A stretch of 64,000 nt of DNA from Larix kaempferi (Eukaryota > Streptophyta > Pinopsida > Pinales > Pinaceae). The stretch spans positions 15,373,001-15,437,000 of the forward strand of contig BSBM01000600.1 of the NCBI GenBank assembly GCA_027924585.1. Reading direction: 5' to 3'. How positions within the stretch are numbered: the stretch's first letter is position 1; every line of letters begins with the position of its first letter. Positions 33,073-43,829 of this stretch are shown in pieces. The notes under the pieces are model-generated. The model made no database searches. It worked only from the letters and a program-made list of their open reading frames with translations, and was not told where the DNA came from. A program made the position numbers and the translations under genes.

Positions 33073-33236
33073 GGTCACGTGTTGGATTCCTCCCAACTTG
33101 CATTGTGCACCATGGCTCGGGACCTGTGGTTGCACCTAGGGGTATAGTGGCAGTGAGATTGGACCCCTGAACCCCGTGTCACGTGAGTACCTTCCCAATC
33201 TCCGTTGTCGATTCTCCTAAAAAAAAATATAAAAAT

Positions 33237-33493
33237 GATAAGAATTTCCACAAAGATCTAGTAGTAAGAGCTTGGTCGAAAGGGTAGATATTTTTTATAC
33301 CCAATCCATCATGGTTCTTTGGGGTTGCAATAACCTTCCAATTCGATAAGTGGGACCCCTGGTACTCACAAGTTTCCTTCTAGAGAAGGTTAAAGCCATG
33401 TTCAAAATCCCCTTAGGAATATGATCCATTAGATGCCAAGAAACGGGAATGGCTTCCAAGATTAACTCAATAAGGATGAGTGCCCCCCCTCCA
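33237..33493 (-). pseudogene. LINE-4 piece d: end of reverse transcriptase
   Basis: The minus strand reads GALILIELILEAIPVSWHLM and DHIPKGILN, the conserved RT thumb (consensus GRLVLIxSVLEAIPVYW...IPKGIL). It joins piece c (CNQWLSI) across the Copia insertion, completing the consensus WLSxGGRLxLI. Later codons are shifted and stopped. Confidence 0.75.
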
Positions 33494-34047
33494 TGTTGGA
33501 ATATGTAATTTTAATATTACGTGTAATGATGACATATAGTATGATGTTGTAAGATGTCTTATCTATATTTGGAAGGAATAAATAACTATAATCTTATGTA
33601 AAAGGAGTTATCCCACATTCACCATGAATAAATATGCTCCTATTACCATTCATTATATAAAGAGGTGGAAAATCATTATCCTACATGTAGGATGGGATGT
33701 AACTCTTCCATACCTCTTGGTATATAATAGAGGTTCAGGAGAGCCTTTTCGCATATGTTGAGATTGATCTCATGTGAATATTGTAAAATAGTGAAGCATA
33801 TGTGGAGAGGAAATCACTTGTAAGATTGGAGATTTATGAAGAATAAGAAGTCAATACCTTCTCGTGGATGTTTCTCCATTTGGGGTTTTACCACATATAT
33901 ATGGTGTATCGTTCTTTTCTCTTGTCTCTTGTTTCTTACATGATTACTTGTTGCTTGTACAGATACAAGGCTATACTAGTAGACTCGTTCTTTGCATGCT
34001 AGAAAATGTATTATTGTATGCTTATGCATATTCTCAATATTTTAACA
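33494..34047 (+). repeat. 5' LTR of the Copia
   Basis: 554 bp, matched along its length by 42,688-43,229. Shared landmarks are CATTCATTATATAAAGAGG, a promoter-like TATATAA, and CTCTTGGTATATAATAGAGG. Confidence 0.9.
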
Positions 34048-34062
34048 TGGTATCGGAGATAG
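34048..34062 (+). promoter_or_regulatory. Primer-binding site, tRNA-Met type
   Basis: TGGTATCGGAGATAG differs from the usual TGGTATCAGAGC by one base in the first 11 and starts immediately after the LTR. Confidence 0.75.
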
Positions 34063-34862
34063 TTACCATGCTCTACCTTCTTCGATAAAATTTGTTAATT
34101 TTTTTTACAAGCAACATTTCTTCAAGTGCACTCCATATTTTGTAGATTTGTCACCCAATCGATCAAACCCTTGTGCTTATTTTTTATATCTGGACATTTT
34201 CTACATGTTTGAGAATTTATTTTCAAACCCTAACCCTCGCCATTAATTTTCATTTTTTTTCCAAGTTTCTCATGATTTTTTCTTCTTCTGTAGATCAAGG
34301 CTAAAATTGATTGTATATTAACTTGCTATCAAGGATCTATTTATTTTGCAGCGTGTCTAGCTTGTTTTTGTCTCTGGTTGTGTTTTGTTGCAAGTTTCCG
34401 TACAAGATGGCGAATGGTTCACAATTTTTTGAATTTTTTATAGGTTTTGGGTAGAAATGCTCTTTTTGGTCCACATAAGTGCACATTCACTCTTTTCCTT
34501 CAACCAAAGTGCGTTTCACTCATGATTTTGGTGTACAGAGAGCACACTTGCATTTGTTATGGCCCAAATTTCACCAAATTTGATTCTCTGTTCTCTATTT
34601 CTACTATAGGTTCACAGATCCATCTGTTAGTTGATATTAGGCTTAAATAATGGTGAGAAATTTATGGTTTTTAATCACTTTTCTTCTTTTGCGACAAATC
34701 ATTTTTTTTGCATTTAGCATTTAAATTTTTGTCCCACTATGACTTAATAAGTTGTTTCTATTCATTAATTAGTTGGATCTAACTATCTTGCTTGAAAGAG
34801 AAATTTGAAATATTTTCTTAAGAGTAAGAATCTATAGAGATTAGTTAAAGGTGATCAAACAA

Positions 34863-35965
34863 AACCCGCCGATGCAAGAGACTTGGCGATATGGGAAGAT
34901 CGATGTGATCAAGCAAGAGGACTCATTAGACAAATGGTTTTGGATTGTCCACAATTACATATGAGGTATGGAAAACCCTATGTTAAGTTTATTTGATAAA
35001 AGTGATGATGTTTCTGCTTGCTATCTTGAAAAGAAAATCACGAGTTAGACCATAAATATTTTGATGGAATAGAGTCATTTCTTGCTAAAATTAAAACCTA
35101 TAATGAAAAGTCAAATAATTGTGGTAAAAATTACAAGAAAAATGATAATGCTCTTACTATTCATGTTGAACAAAAGTTACCTTCATGTTTTGAATGTTCA
35201 TCCAAAATAGGAATAGGGCCATTAAAATGTCTAAGGTATTACGAAACTCTATTTGACGATTTTGTAAAGGTTTGATAAATGAGCAAGATAGATAATTACT
35301 TCTAGTCAATTATCTAATATTAAAGCTCTAACGGCACGTAGTAAAAAGAATCATCATAGAAGTTTTATGAAACATTCTAAACCAAATAATCAATGATCAA
35401 ATTCTCACTCTTCTAATGATGATGCTTATAACATGGTGTCTAATAAAAAGAAAGTGTATAATCCTTGCATGTATTGTGGAAAAACCATCCACCCTAAAAA
35501 TATTTGCTTTAAACGGAGACATAAACTTGTGAAAGCAAAGAAGAAGCCTTCCGATGAACAAGAAGTATCCCTGTGTACCTATTATGTTCAACCTAGTTAA
35601 TATTCTTCTAATGTAGGATGGATAATGGATTTTGGTCCTTCTAATCACATATTGGTTTAGATTCTTTATTTAATTCTTACGACACTAAAAGACACACAAC
35701 ATAGAAAGTATCTATAAGTGATGGTTATCATATTTCAATTTTAGGATTTGGTAATGTTAATGTTCCTAATGATACTTTGGAAGATGTGTTTCATGTTTAA
35801 ATAATTCCCATCAACTTGCTTTCTATTTATCGTGCATGTCAGAAAAGTTATAAATTTGAAGCTTGGCAAGACCAATATGTGTTAATAGATATCAAACATA
35901 ACTTCATGAATGTTTCTTTTGGTCCTGTTGATCATAATGTTGGATTATATAAGTTTACTAGTTTT
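34863..35965 (+). pseudogene. Copia Gag and protease remnant
   Basis: Gag forms the particle that packages element RNA. A decayed capsid part reads DARDLAIWEDRCDQARGLIRQ near 34,870-34,940. A perfect CX2CX4HX4C zinc knuckle (CMYCGKTIHPKNIC) lies at 35,466-35,507. The protease active site WIMDFGPSNHI near 35,620-35,655 has lost Ser and Ala of the DSGA motif. Then RACQKSYKFEAWQDQYVLID leads into the SINE insertion. Numerous stops and frameshifts are present and no ATG-initiated full frame remains. Confidence 0.75.
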
Positions 35966-36180
35966 TTTTGTACTAGGGGAATCGACAACTGGGATGGGGT
36001 TGGTACTCGTGTGACACGGGGTCCGGGATCCAATCCCGCTAATACTATACCCATAGGTTCACCCACACAGTCTGCAAGCATGGGGAACGAGTAAGTCAGG
36101 GTGATTTGAACTCATGACCTCTATTTTCAACATTTCCTTCATATCAAGCAAATCGTCGGTTGATCTACAATCCCGCAGGC
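35966..36180 (-). mobile_element. tRNA-derived SINE, family A, intact insertion
   Basis: A target duplication of 18 bp TATAAGTTTACTAGTTTT flanks it (35,948-35,965 and 36,181-36,198). On the minus strand it has a tRNA-like head with a B box GAGTTCAAATC, a middle GTAGTATTAGCGGGATTGG-like region, then CCCCGTGTCACACGAGTACC and GTTGTCGATTCCCC before the A run. It matches the SINE split by the element at 27,609-33,072. It disrupts the Copia between protease and integrase. Confidence 0.85.
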
Positions 36181-36198
36181 TATAAGTTTACTAGTTTT

Positions 36199-37228
36199 AG
36201 TTCAAGTAAAAATTAACATTTTATTCCCATGTTGCTCATGCTGATGAAATAAGTAAACTATAATCTATGGGATGAAAGATTTGGTCACTTGAATCATGGA
36301 AAAATGCAAATGTTGTCCTAAAATGGTACATGGTTTACCTTTAGTTTCTTCCATTAAAGGTGTTTGTGAAGGATGTGTTCTTGGTAAAAATCATAAGGAA
36401 ATGTTTGATAAAGGTAAAGCTTGGCGTACTAAAGAACAATTACAACTAACTCATAGTGATATTTTTGGTCCTCTTGAAGCTCCTTCTTTGTCTCATGTAG
36501 TCTATTTTCTTACTTTTATTGATGATTGCAGTCATAAATCTTGGGTTTATTTTTTTAAGCACAAAATTGGAACCTTTGGTACATTTCAAGAATTTAATTC
36601 CATGGTTGAAAAAGAATTTGGTAATAGTATTAAGACTTTGAGAACTAATAATGGGGGGGAATTCATTAAAAAGGAATTTAATTCATATTTATCTAAGCAT
36701 GATATTCAACATCAAAAGAATGTTCCTTATATGCTTCAACAAAATGGGGTAGCTGAAAGGAAGAATAGGACTTTGGTTGAAATGGCTAGATGTATGTTGT
36801 ATTCTAAAGGATAACATAAATGTTTTCAGGCATAAATTATTTGTTGTGCTAATTATGCTTTGAATAAAGTCCCTACCAAAGCAATTTTGCAAGTTACTCC
36901 CAAGGAAAATTGGAATGGAAGAAAAACCGATATTAGTGTCTTTAAGATATTTGGAAATGAATGTTGGGCACATATTCCAAATGAAAAATGGAAAAATTTA
37001 GAAACAAAGTCTCACAAATGTATTTTCATTGTTTATTGCGAGGATTCCAAAGTGTACAGGTTGTTTGATCCATCTACCCAAGGTGTTATCATTAGGTAAT
37101 ATGTTCATTTCAATAAAGTCTTTCCTCCTCCTAAGTCTATTGAGCCTCATGTTACCTTGAATTTGGATTCACCTTCTGTTACTCCTATCTTTGTTATCCC
37201 TTTTGCTCCTTTTTCTCCTATACTTGAT
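36199..37228 (+). pseudogene. Copia integrase
   Basis: The pre-integrase zinc region reads LWDERFGHLNHGKM and CEGCVLGK. The core follows with LTHSDIFGPL, then LRTNNGGEF, where the second catalytic Asp is Asn, and QQNGVAERKNRTLVEMAR. The downstream part NECWAHIPNEKWKNLETKSHKCIFIVY and YRLFDPSTQGVIIR is the conserved C-terminal region. All pieces share one frame; stops at 36,812, in the next 30 codons and at 37,097 interrupt it. Coding is cut at DP by the nested Copia and resumes in the same frame at 40,907. Confidence 0.85.
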
Positions 37229-37233
37229 CCTAG

Positions 37234-37889
37234 TGTTAGGATATTTTAATACTCCATCCTTGTCATACCTAGAATTATTTCATTTTCCTAGTAGCTGAAG
37301 ATGTCTTTTTCTGCCTAGTGGTGTGCAGATGTCATATAGGATCCATGTACCACCTTATGCGCTCTGCATGCATCATTTTAGGACCACTTAAGTTAGTTTC
37401 CTATTTTTCAGGAGCCTACTCATTATTCTAGTTCAATCCACCTGAGTTAGCTGACTCTTGTGGGGGGTTTGTGCTCTGAATGCCACTGATTGTGGCCTCA
37501 TGCGCCCTTTTCTGAGTGATTTGCATGACAAACTCACTAATGTGCTCTCCTTGGCCAGTTAACTGATTGTGTCTTCAGTTAATTGAGTTTAGGATCAATT
37601 TAGTTGAGTTCAGGTCTTCCAGAGCACTCCAGTGGTGACAATTCCTATGCTAGATCAAACGAGACTTGAATTCTCGTAGGTGATTTGAATTCTCTCCATT
37701 GTAACATCATTGTTGAATATACTGATTATTGGATCATGTGACATTATTCGGTTCCTATCTGAGTTCTCATGCATGTGTAATTGTCTGCTCTTTTTCACTG
37801 CAATTTTCATCGTAATTCATCTTTTCTGCTCATTCTTTCTCTGTGAGGTATACTCAGCTCCATGATCTGCTGTGATTTAAAATTTCACA
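37234..37889 (+). repeat. 5' LTR of the nested Copia
   Basis: TGTTAGGATATTTTAATACT to AAAATTTCACA. The right LTR is collinear, lacking a short stretch near GTAGGTGATTTGAATTCTCT. Confidence 0.9.
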
Positions 37890-37903
37890 TGGTATCAGAT
37901 CTC
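37890..37903 (+). promoter_or_regulatory. Primer-binding site, tRNA-Met type
   Basis: TGGTATCAGATCTC directly follows the LTR and matches tRNA-Met priming over its first ten bases. Confidence 0.85.
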
Positions 37904-38165
37904 AATGAGCATAGGTTGAGCAGCTGCTTTAAGTAGTGCACCAGAAGCCTTTGGATTTCCACAGCAAATGTTGGTGCCATTGCATTGAATTCATTGGAGA
38001 AATCCTTTGAGGTCTAGCTAGGTGTGAAGGATCCAGAAAAAAATGTGCCTATTGTCCTAAAACAGTGCTCGCTAGTAGTCTATCTCCAAAATTGAGAGTT
38101 TTTTGCAGGTTATTGAAATATTTTCAGTGAAACAATAGCAGCAGTACCACCTTGTATTCACTCCA

Positions 38166-39966
38166 GTGGTTCTAATGGATAATTCAAACTCTCCTCTCTC
38201 TCCCAGGATATTGACACCCTTCAATTACCATTATTGGAGGGATGATATGCAGATGGTCTTGTGCAAAAAGTCACTGTACAAGGTAAAAATGGGAAAGGAG
38301 GTCGAAGCTCAAACATCTGTTGAGAAGGGAAAGTATCTGAATAGATTGTATGAAGCATTTGGTTTCATGTGTATTCATATTTCTAGAGATCTACTCTTCC
38401 ACCTCAATGGATTGAAGATTCCAAGAGAGGTATGGTTAGTTGGAGACCCTATTCGGAAAACAAGATGAGCTAAGGGGCCATATTATGGAGAATGAGTTGA
38501 TTTCTCTTCAACCGAGTAGTTTCGATACCATCCAACAATTCTTTTCCAAATTCAAATCTTTGGTCATGCAATGCAAGCAATGTGGCATTGAGAAGAAGAA
38601 TGAGCAATTGGTGCTATCCATTATGAGCAAGCTAGGTCCTGAGTTCTCCATATTTGTATCTACCTTCCATTCAGGAAGATTGTCAATCTGTGGTTGGAAA
38701 ATTCCATCTCTAGATGCATTCACCGAATCTCTCATCCAAGAACAAGACAAACTGATTCAGATGGGTGTTTTGAAAGCCTCCAAAAATTAGGCTCTTATGG
38801 ATGGAGAGTCAAAAAGTGTGAATGCCAAAGGGAAGAACAAGGGAAAAGAGAAGAGGCAAACTAAACCCAAGCAGAATTCCAAATCTAGTCCATCGGAAGG
38901 ATCCTCCAACTCTAAGAAGGACAAACAAAAAGGATTTGAGAAATCCAAGTGTTCCTATTGCAAGAAAGGAAACCACCCAGAGATATCTTGCATGCAGAAG
39001 AAGATAGATCAGATGACCAATCTTCTTGAACATTACAACATTGCCCTCCCAGAAGGTGCAAGAGAGACTGATTCTGGAAGTGAGTTTGATGGTCATGAGA
39101 GATGCCATGCAATGAAGGCTGTATTTTCAAAATCACAAGCTTTCCTCATAGTTTCAGGAGCCTCCAACCACATGGTTTCCTCCAAGGAATCATTTTCTTC
39201 TATAGATCTCAAATATGGTCCAATTATTCACATGGGAGATAAATATTAGATCTCTCTTGAAGGGAAGGGCACAATACATTTGGAGCATGGAAAGTTAAAA
39301 AATGTTCTATTTGTGCCTTCTTTGTCAGCAAATTTGTTGTCTATATATAAGATGACTCACATAGGTTCACCGAAGAAAGTGTTCTTTGGTCCTGACACAA
39401 TTGATATTGCAGATATCTCTACTAGGAAGATTATAGCGAAAGGGTTTGCAAACCATGCCTCAAAGGCATATGAATTCTCTCACTTTTTCCCATACTCTCT
39501 GCCTACTTCATTGGCATCTGATGAAGATCAAAGTGATATCTCTTCTAATGAAGATGAGGATCAAGATCTTGATGTTGAGAATAAAGTTCAAGGAGATCCA
39601 TATCTAGATCCAACACATGCTCGCAATCCATGGCCAAGTCCAATATGGGCTCACAGATTCCTTGTAGCTACTGGGAACACAGTTGGGGATCCATATGACC
39701 ATAGAACCACCAGATCTTAGTATCATGCAAACCTTGTACTAAGTCATGTAGATCCACTTCTCTCAGAGAGGTGCTACATGATGGTGGGGTTTGATCCACA
39801 ATCCCCTGAAGAGACTTTCCATGGGGGATCTACAACCAATTACAAATATCGGTTGATTGAAAAAGGGTACTCAAAGGTTCATGATTTGGACTGCAATGAG
39901 CCATTTGCTTCACTAGAAAGAAGGGTTCCTGAAAGACTTGTTTTGGCAAATACAACTTCTATATAG
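38166..39966 (+). pseudogene. Gag-protease polyprotein of the nested Copia
   Basis: Gag starts near MDNSNSPLSPRILTPFNYHYW, with capsid motifs FHLNGLKIPREVW and DTIQQFFSKFKSLVMQCKQCG. One frameshift lies near 38,440-38,468; after it one frame continues to 39,966, broken by TAG codons at 38,788, 39,247 and 39,718. A Lys/Ser-rich basic linker precedes a perfect CX2CX4HX4C knuckle (CSYCKKGNHPEISC, 38,950-38,991). The protease region reads FLIVSGASNHMVS, where the catalytic Asp of DSGA is Val, then LKNVLFVPSLSANLLSI. The tail after protease is acidic (DEDQSDISSNEDEDQDLDVE) and has no integrase motifs; it ends YKYRLIEKGYSKVHDLDCNE, reminiscent of a few residues of RT N-terminal sequence, so an internal deletion from protease to RT is possible. 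Confidence 0.8.
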
Positions 39967-40264
39967 TGGGAGGTACATTAGAGGAGCAGATCCATATCTA
40001 GCACCTGCATTGCTATCCTACATAGGAGCAGATTGCCAATATTTTTGAAAAGGATTTCACTCAGGGAATTTTTTTCCTTCTTTGCTTAGTATGAAGGTTC
40101 TTTGAGTTACCTACTGCTGTTCCTTTTTGAGGGGGGGGTATTTTTACCATGAGGTTTTTCCCCATTTCCTTGGTTCATGGACAATTCTTTTATTTTTTAT
40201 CATTTATTTGATTGTATGGGTGACCTTTGGTCTTAGTAACCAGGGACCAGGATGCACAAGTATG

Positions 40265-40277
40265 GATTAAGGGGGGG
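40265..40277 (+). promoter_or_regulatory. Polypurine tract of the nested Copia
   Basis: GATTAAGGGGGGG lies directly before the 3' LTR and would prime second-strand synthesis. Confidence 0.8.
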
Positions 40278-40906
40278 TGTTAGGATATTTTAATACTCCA
40301 TCCATGTCCCACCTAGCATTATTTCATTTTCCTAGTAGCTGATGATGTCATTTCCCCCCTAGTGGTGTGAAGATGTCATCTAGGATCCATCTACCACCTT
40401 ATGTGCCATGCATACATCATTTTAGGACCACTTAAGTCAGTTCCCTATTTTTTAGGAGCCTACTCAATGTTCCAGCTCAGTCCACCTGAGTTAGCTTACT
40501 CTTGTGGGGGATTTGTGCTCCAAATGCCACTAATTGTGGCCTCATGCACCCTTTTTAGAGTGATTTGCATGACAAACTCACTAATGCACCCTCCTTAGTC
40601 AGTTAACTTATTGTGTCTTCAGTTAAATGAGTCTATGATTAGTTTAGTTGAGTTTGGGTATTCCAGAGCACTCCAGTGGTGACAATTCCATATGCTAGAT
40701 CAAATGAGACTCGAATTCTCTCCATTGTAACATCATTGTTGAATATACTGATTATTGGATCATGTGACATTATTATGTTCCTATCTGATTTCTCATGCAT
40801 GTGTAATTGTCTGCTCTTTTTCACTGCAATTTTCACTGTAATTCATCATTTCTTTCTCTGTGAGGTATATTTAGCTCCATGATCTGCTATGACTTAGAAT
40901 TTCATA
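40278..40906 (+). repeat. 3' LTR of the nested Copia
   Basis: TGTTAGGATATTTTAATACT to AGAATTTCATA; the terminal CA has become TA. The CCTAG target duplication follows. Confidence 0.9.
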
Positions 40907-42670
40907 CCTAGTTCACTTTCTTCTTCAAGTTATCCACCTGAATGTTATGAATATACTAGTGTGGTTCCTCCCATTACTTCTCTTCCAGTTTGGGCCCAAA
41001 AAACTCTTGTATCCGCAGGTTTTGAGATTGGTATACCTTTCGATACTCGTCAAACTAGATCTGACTTTGCTCTTATGACTAAAGTATTGGCCACAAATGA
41101 TCCCTCTGCCTATGTTCAAGCTAAAGATAAACTTGAATGAGAAAGAGCCATGACTACTAAGTATGACTCGTTAATGAAGAACAAGACTTGGACTCTTGTT
41201 CCCCTTCCTCCCAGAAAGAATTTCGTTGGATGTAAGTGGATATATAAAACAAAGTTCGCTGCAAATGGATGGGTTGAAAAACATAAAGCTCGGTTAGAAG
41301 CAAAAGTATTCTCTCAACAAGAAGGTATTGACTATATGGAAACCTTTGCTCTAGTTTCTAAAATGAACACAATAATAACTATTCTTTCACTTATTGCATC
41401 TTAAAAATGGGAAATACACCAAATAGATGTCAAGAGTGTGTTTTTTAATGGTGATTTTCGTGGAGACATTAATATGCAACAACCATCTAGTTTTATTACT
41501 TTTGAAACTTCGAGTTTAGTATGTAAATTGAACATGTCTTTATATGGTCTTAAACATGCACTTAGAGCTTGGTATTAGATAATTGATGCTTATTTCTTGA
41601 AGACTAGTTTTAAGTGGTGTACATCTAATCCAAAATTGTATGTTAATAACTTTGATGATGATGTCCTAATTTTGGTACTTTATGTGGATGATCTTATCCT
41701 TACTGGCATCTATCTTACATTTATATAGGAAATGAAGAATAATCTAAAGAATGAATATGAAATGATTGATTTAGGTGTCTTGCATTATTTGTTGGGTCTA
41801 CAGATTTGGAATATGGTTGATGGTCTATTTCTTTCTCAACATAAGTAAGCGATAGATTTACTTGCTCAGTTTCATATGAGTGTTTGTAATCCTTCTCCTA
41901 CGCCATTTCAGTCTGGTGTAAAGTTAACTATTCATTGTGACAGTCCTCTTATTGATGCCACTCTGTATTGTCATCTTGTGGCAAGTTTGATATATTTGAC
42001 ACACAATAGGACAAATATATATTTTGTAGTCAACATGGTTTCGAGGTTTATGTAAAAGCCTCATTAAATTCATTGGAAATCAACAAAGAGGGTTATCAAA
42101 TATTTACAAGGTACAGTGAATTATGGTGTTTTCTATTCTACTGGGGCTACCATTTCACTTCTTGGTTATACAGATTCTGATTGGGAAGAGGACGCTTTAG
42201 ATAAAAGGTTTGTTTTAGAGTACATATTTCAACTTGGTTCAATTCCAATTTCATGTTCCAATAAGAATTCAAGAACTCTTTCTCCTTCTTCTTGTGAAGC
42301 AGAGTGCATGGAAGCTAAGGAAGCAATGTGGATCCAACATGTTCTTATAGAGCTTGGACTAGTTCATAAGTCTCCTACTAAATTAAGATGTGACAATCAT
42401 AGTGCAATTCAGCTTGCATACAACTCAATGTCTCACTCCAATACTAAACACATTGACTTTGATACTCATTACATTTGAGATATTGTTGTGGATGGTGCTA
42501 TTTGTCTAGATTATTGTCCTATAGAACAAGAAGCAACCGATATCTTTACCAAATCCATGACGGAAGCAAAGATTATGTATCTTCACAGTATGCTGGGAAT
42601 GAGGGAAGTTTTCATCAAGGGGAAATCTAATGTAATGCCATCTCCCTCCATTTATGTATTGTTCTCCTAG
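40907..42670 (+). pseudogene. Copia reverse transcriptase and RNase H
   Basis: Coding resumes with PSSLSSSSYPPECYEYTSVV in the frame left at 37,228. RT motifs: MKNKTWTLVPLPPRKNFVGCKWIYKTKF, here seen around 41,170-41,260, then KARLEAKVFSQQEGIDYMETFA, QIDVKSVFFNGD, SSLVCKLNMSLYGLKHALRAW and an intact LYVDDLILTG (YVDD at 41,681-41,692). RNase H follows with GYTDSDWEEDALDKR, SSCEAECMEAKEAMW, LRCDNHSAIQLAYN and EQEATDIFTKSM. At least eight in-frame stops (for example 41,138, 41,402, 41,576, 41,726, 41,846, 42,476) but no frameshift break it. Confidence 0.9.
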
Positions 42671-42677
42671 TCATCAT

Positions 42678-42687
42678 TAAGAGGGAG
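42678..42687 (+). promoter_or_regulatory. Polypurine tract of the Copia
   Basis: TAAGAGGGAG directly precedes the 3' LTR. Confidence 0.75.
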
Positions 42688-43229
42688 TGCTGGAATGTGT
42701 AATTTTAATATCACATGTATAATGATGTCTAGTATGATGTCTTATATAGCATTGTAAGGCATAAATAACTCTAATATTATGTAAAAGGAGTTATCCCACA
42801 TGCATCATGAGTAAATATGCTCCTATTACCATTCATTATATAAAGAGGCAGAAAATCATTTATCTCACATGTAGTATGGGATGTAATTCTTCCACATCTC
42901 TTGGTATATAATAGAGGTGAAGGATATCCTTTTGGAATATGTTGAGATTTATATCATGTGAATATTATAAAGAAATTAATAATATGTGGAGATGAGCTCA
43001 CTTGCATGAATGGATATTTATGAAGAATACGAAGACAATACCTTCTTGTGGATGTTTCCCCATTTGGGGTTTTACCATGCATCTGGTGTATCATTCTTTT
43101 TGCTTGTCTCTTATTTCTTACATGATTATTTGTTGCTTGTATAGATAGAAGGCTAGGCTAGTAAATTATTGCTTTTCTTGTTAGCAAATGTATTGATGTA
43201 TGTTTACGAATATTATCATTATCATAACA
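42688..43229 (+). repeat. 3' LTR of the Copia
   Basis: 542 bp, starting TGCTGGAATGTGTAATTTTA and ending TCATAACA. It matches 33,494-34,047 with scattered substitutions, so the insertion is old. Confidence 0.9.
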
Positions 43230-43532
43230 ATATAGAGAGCCATTGATTACACAAAAAGTGCACTCTTTTCTCAAGTCAATACCAGTTAGTCATACCATAG
43301 TGATTTAGATTAAGTGAATAAACTAGATAATTTAAAGAGTGAGAGGCACATGGAAAAATATTGCACCAAGTATGACTCAAATGGGTTGCCTTCGCAAAAA
43401 TATACAAAGAAAACTTACCAATGTTAACCTCCATGCTCGTTGCTTTGCAAACAAGAGAAACAATGTCATTGTGCTGTCTAACCTCTTATTCGGTGCAAAG
43501 GCATAATAATAAAACATCATCAACGAACAAAA
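43230..43532 (-). pseudogene. LINE-4 piece c: catalytic part of reverse transcriptase
   Basis: The minus strand reads ILFVDDVLLL (catalytic box), IVSLVCKATSMEVNIGKFSL and, after shifts, CNQWLSI. The next conserved residues lie in piece d beyond the Copia. About 85 codons expected between the palm start in piece b and this box are missing. Confidence 0.75.
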
Positions 43533-43779
43533 TGTTAGAAAAATATTTAAAAAAAATAGAAGCAAACAACAATAACAATATAACAAGAGATTTACATGGA
43601 AACCCTACTATACACAGGTAAAACCATGCATCAATGGCAACTTTGATCTTTTTTTATTAGTTGGAAAAAGCTTACAATGCTTTCTTCTATCTCTCTTACG
43701 TTCTAATGTTGGGGGGTCACTCCCCTTTGCTTTACATGAACGATATTGGATATTTAGATATTAGGTTTATCTCCTAACA
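43533..43779 (-). repeat. 3' LTR of the truncated Copia
   Basis: Short LTR with TG and CA ends, identified by the adjacent polypurine tract and the RNase H end of Pol. Confidence 0.8.
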
Positions 43780-43829
43780 TTCTCCCACTTGAAGCCAAAA
43801 TACAGAAAGTTCCTTTGCCAAAAATTTTC

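Larger units (their letters stand above)
27551..33236 (+). mobile_element. tRNA-derived SINE, family A, split by an LTR element
   Basis: The SINE consists of 27,551-27,608 and 33,078-33,236, about 217 bp in total. The head GGGGGGTAGCTCAAGTGGTTAAG contains a good A box (TAGCTCAAGTGG), and a B-box-like GTTGGATTCC follows after the insertion. The 3' part (ACCCCGTGTCACGTGAGTAC, then GTTGTCGATTCTCC and an A run) matches the SINE at 35,966-36,180. Imperfect target duplication: GATAAGAAGTTTC (27,538-27,550) and GATAAGAATTTCC (33,237-33,249). The SINE sits in LINE-4. Confidence 0.8.
37234..40906 (+). mobile_element. Nested GAG-PR-only Copia (non-autonomous)
   Basis: The LTRs are 37,234-37,889 (656 bp) and 40,278-40,906 (629 bp), with a perfect target duplication CCTAG (37,229-37,233 and 40,907-40,911). 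The primer site TGGTATCAGATCTC starts at 37,890 and a polypurine tract GATTAAGGGGGGG ends at 40,277. The 2.4-kb internal region encodes Gag with a zinc knuckle and a protease motif, but no integrase, reverse transcriptase or RNase H. Such GAG-only elements would depend on enzymes from a relative. The insertion is in the host Copia between integrase and reverse transcriptase. Confidence 0.92.
33494..43229 (+). mobile_element. Copia LTR retrotransposon, full length but decayed, with two nested insertions
   Basis: The LTRs are 33,494-34,047 and 42,688-43,229, starting TGTTGGAATRTGTAATTTTAATAT or TGCTGGAATGTG and ending AACA. A primer site for tRNA-Met follows the 5' LTR, and TTAAGAGGGAG precedes the 3' LTR. 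Order inside is gag, protease, integrase, reverse transcriptase, RNase H, the Copia order. Without the SINE (35,966-36,180) and the GAG-PR Copia (37,234-40,906) the element would be about 5.8 kb. Integrase and RT-RNase H stay in one phase, with only stop codons. Flanking 5-mers (CTCCA and ATATA) do not match, so no target duplication survives. Confidence 0.9.

Noticed and set aside
35816-36094. Single coding ORF across 35,816-36,094
   Set aside because: The second half is a SINE inserted in the Copia; only the first half is Copia protein.
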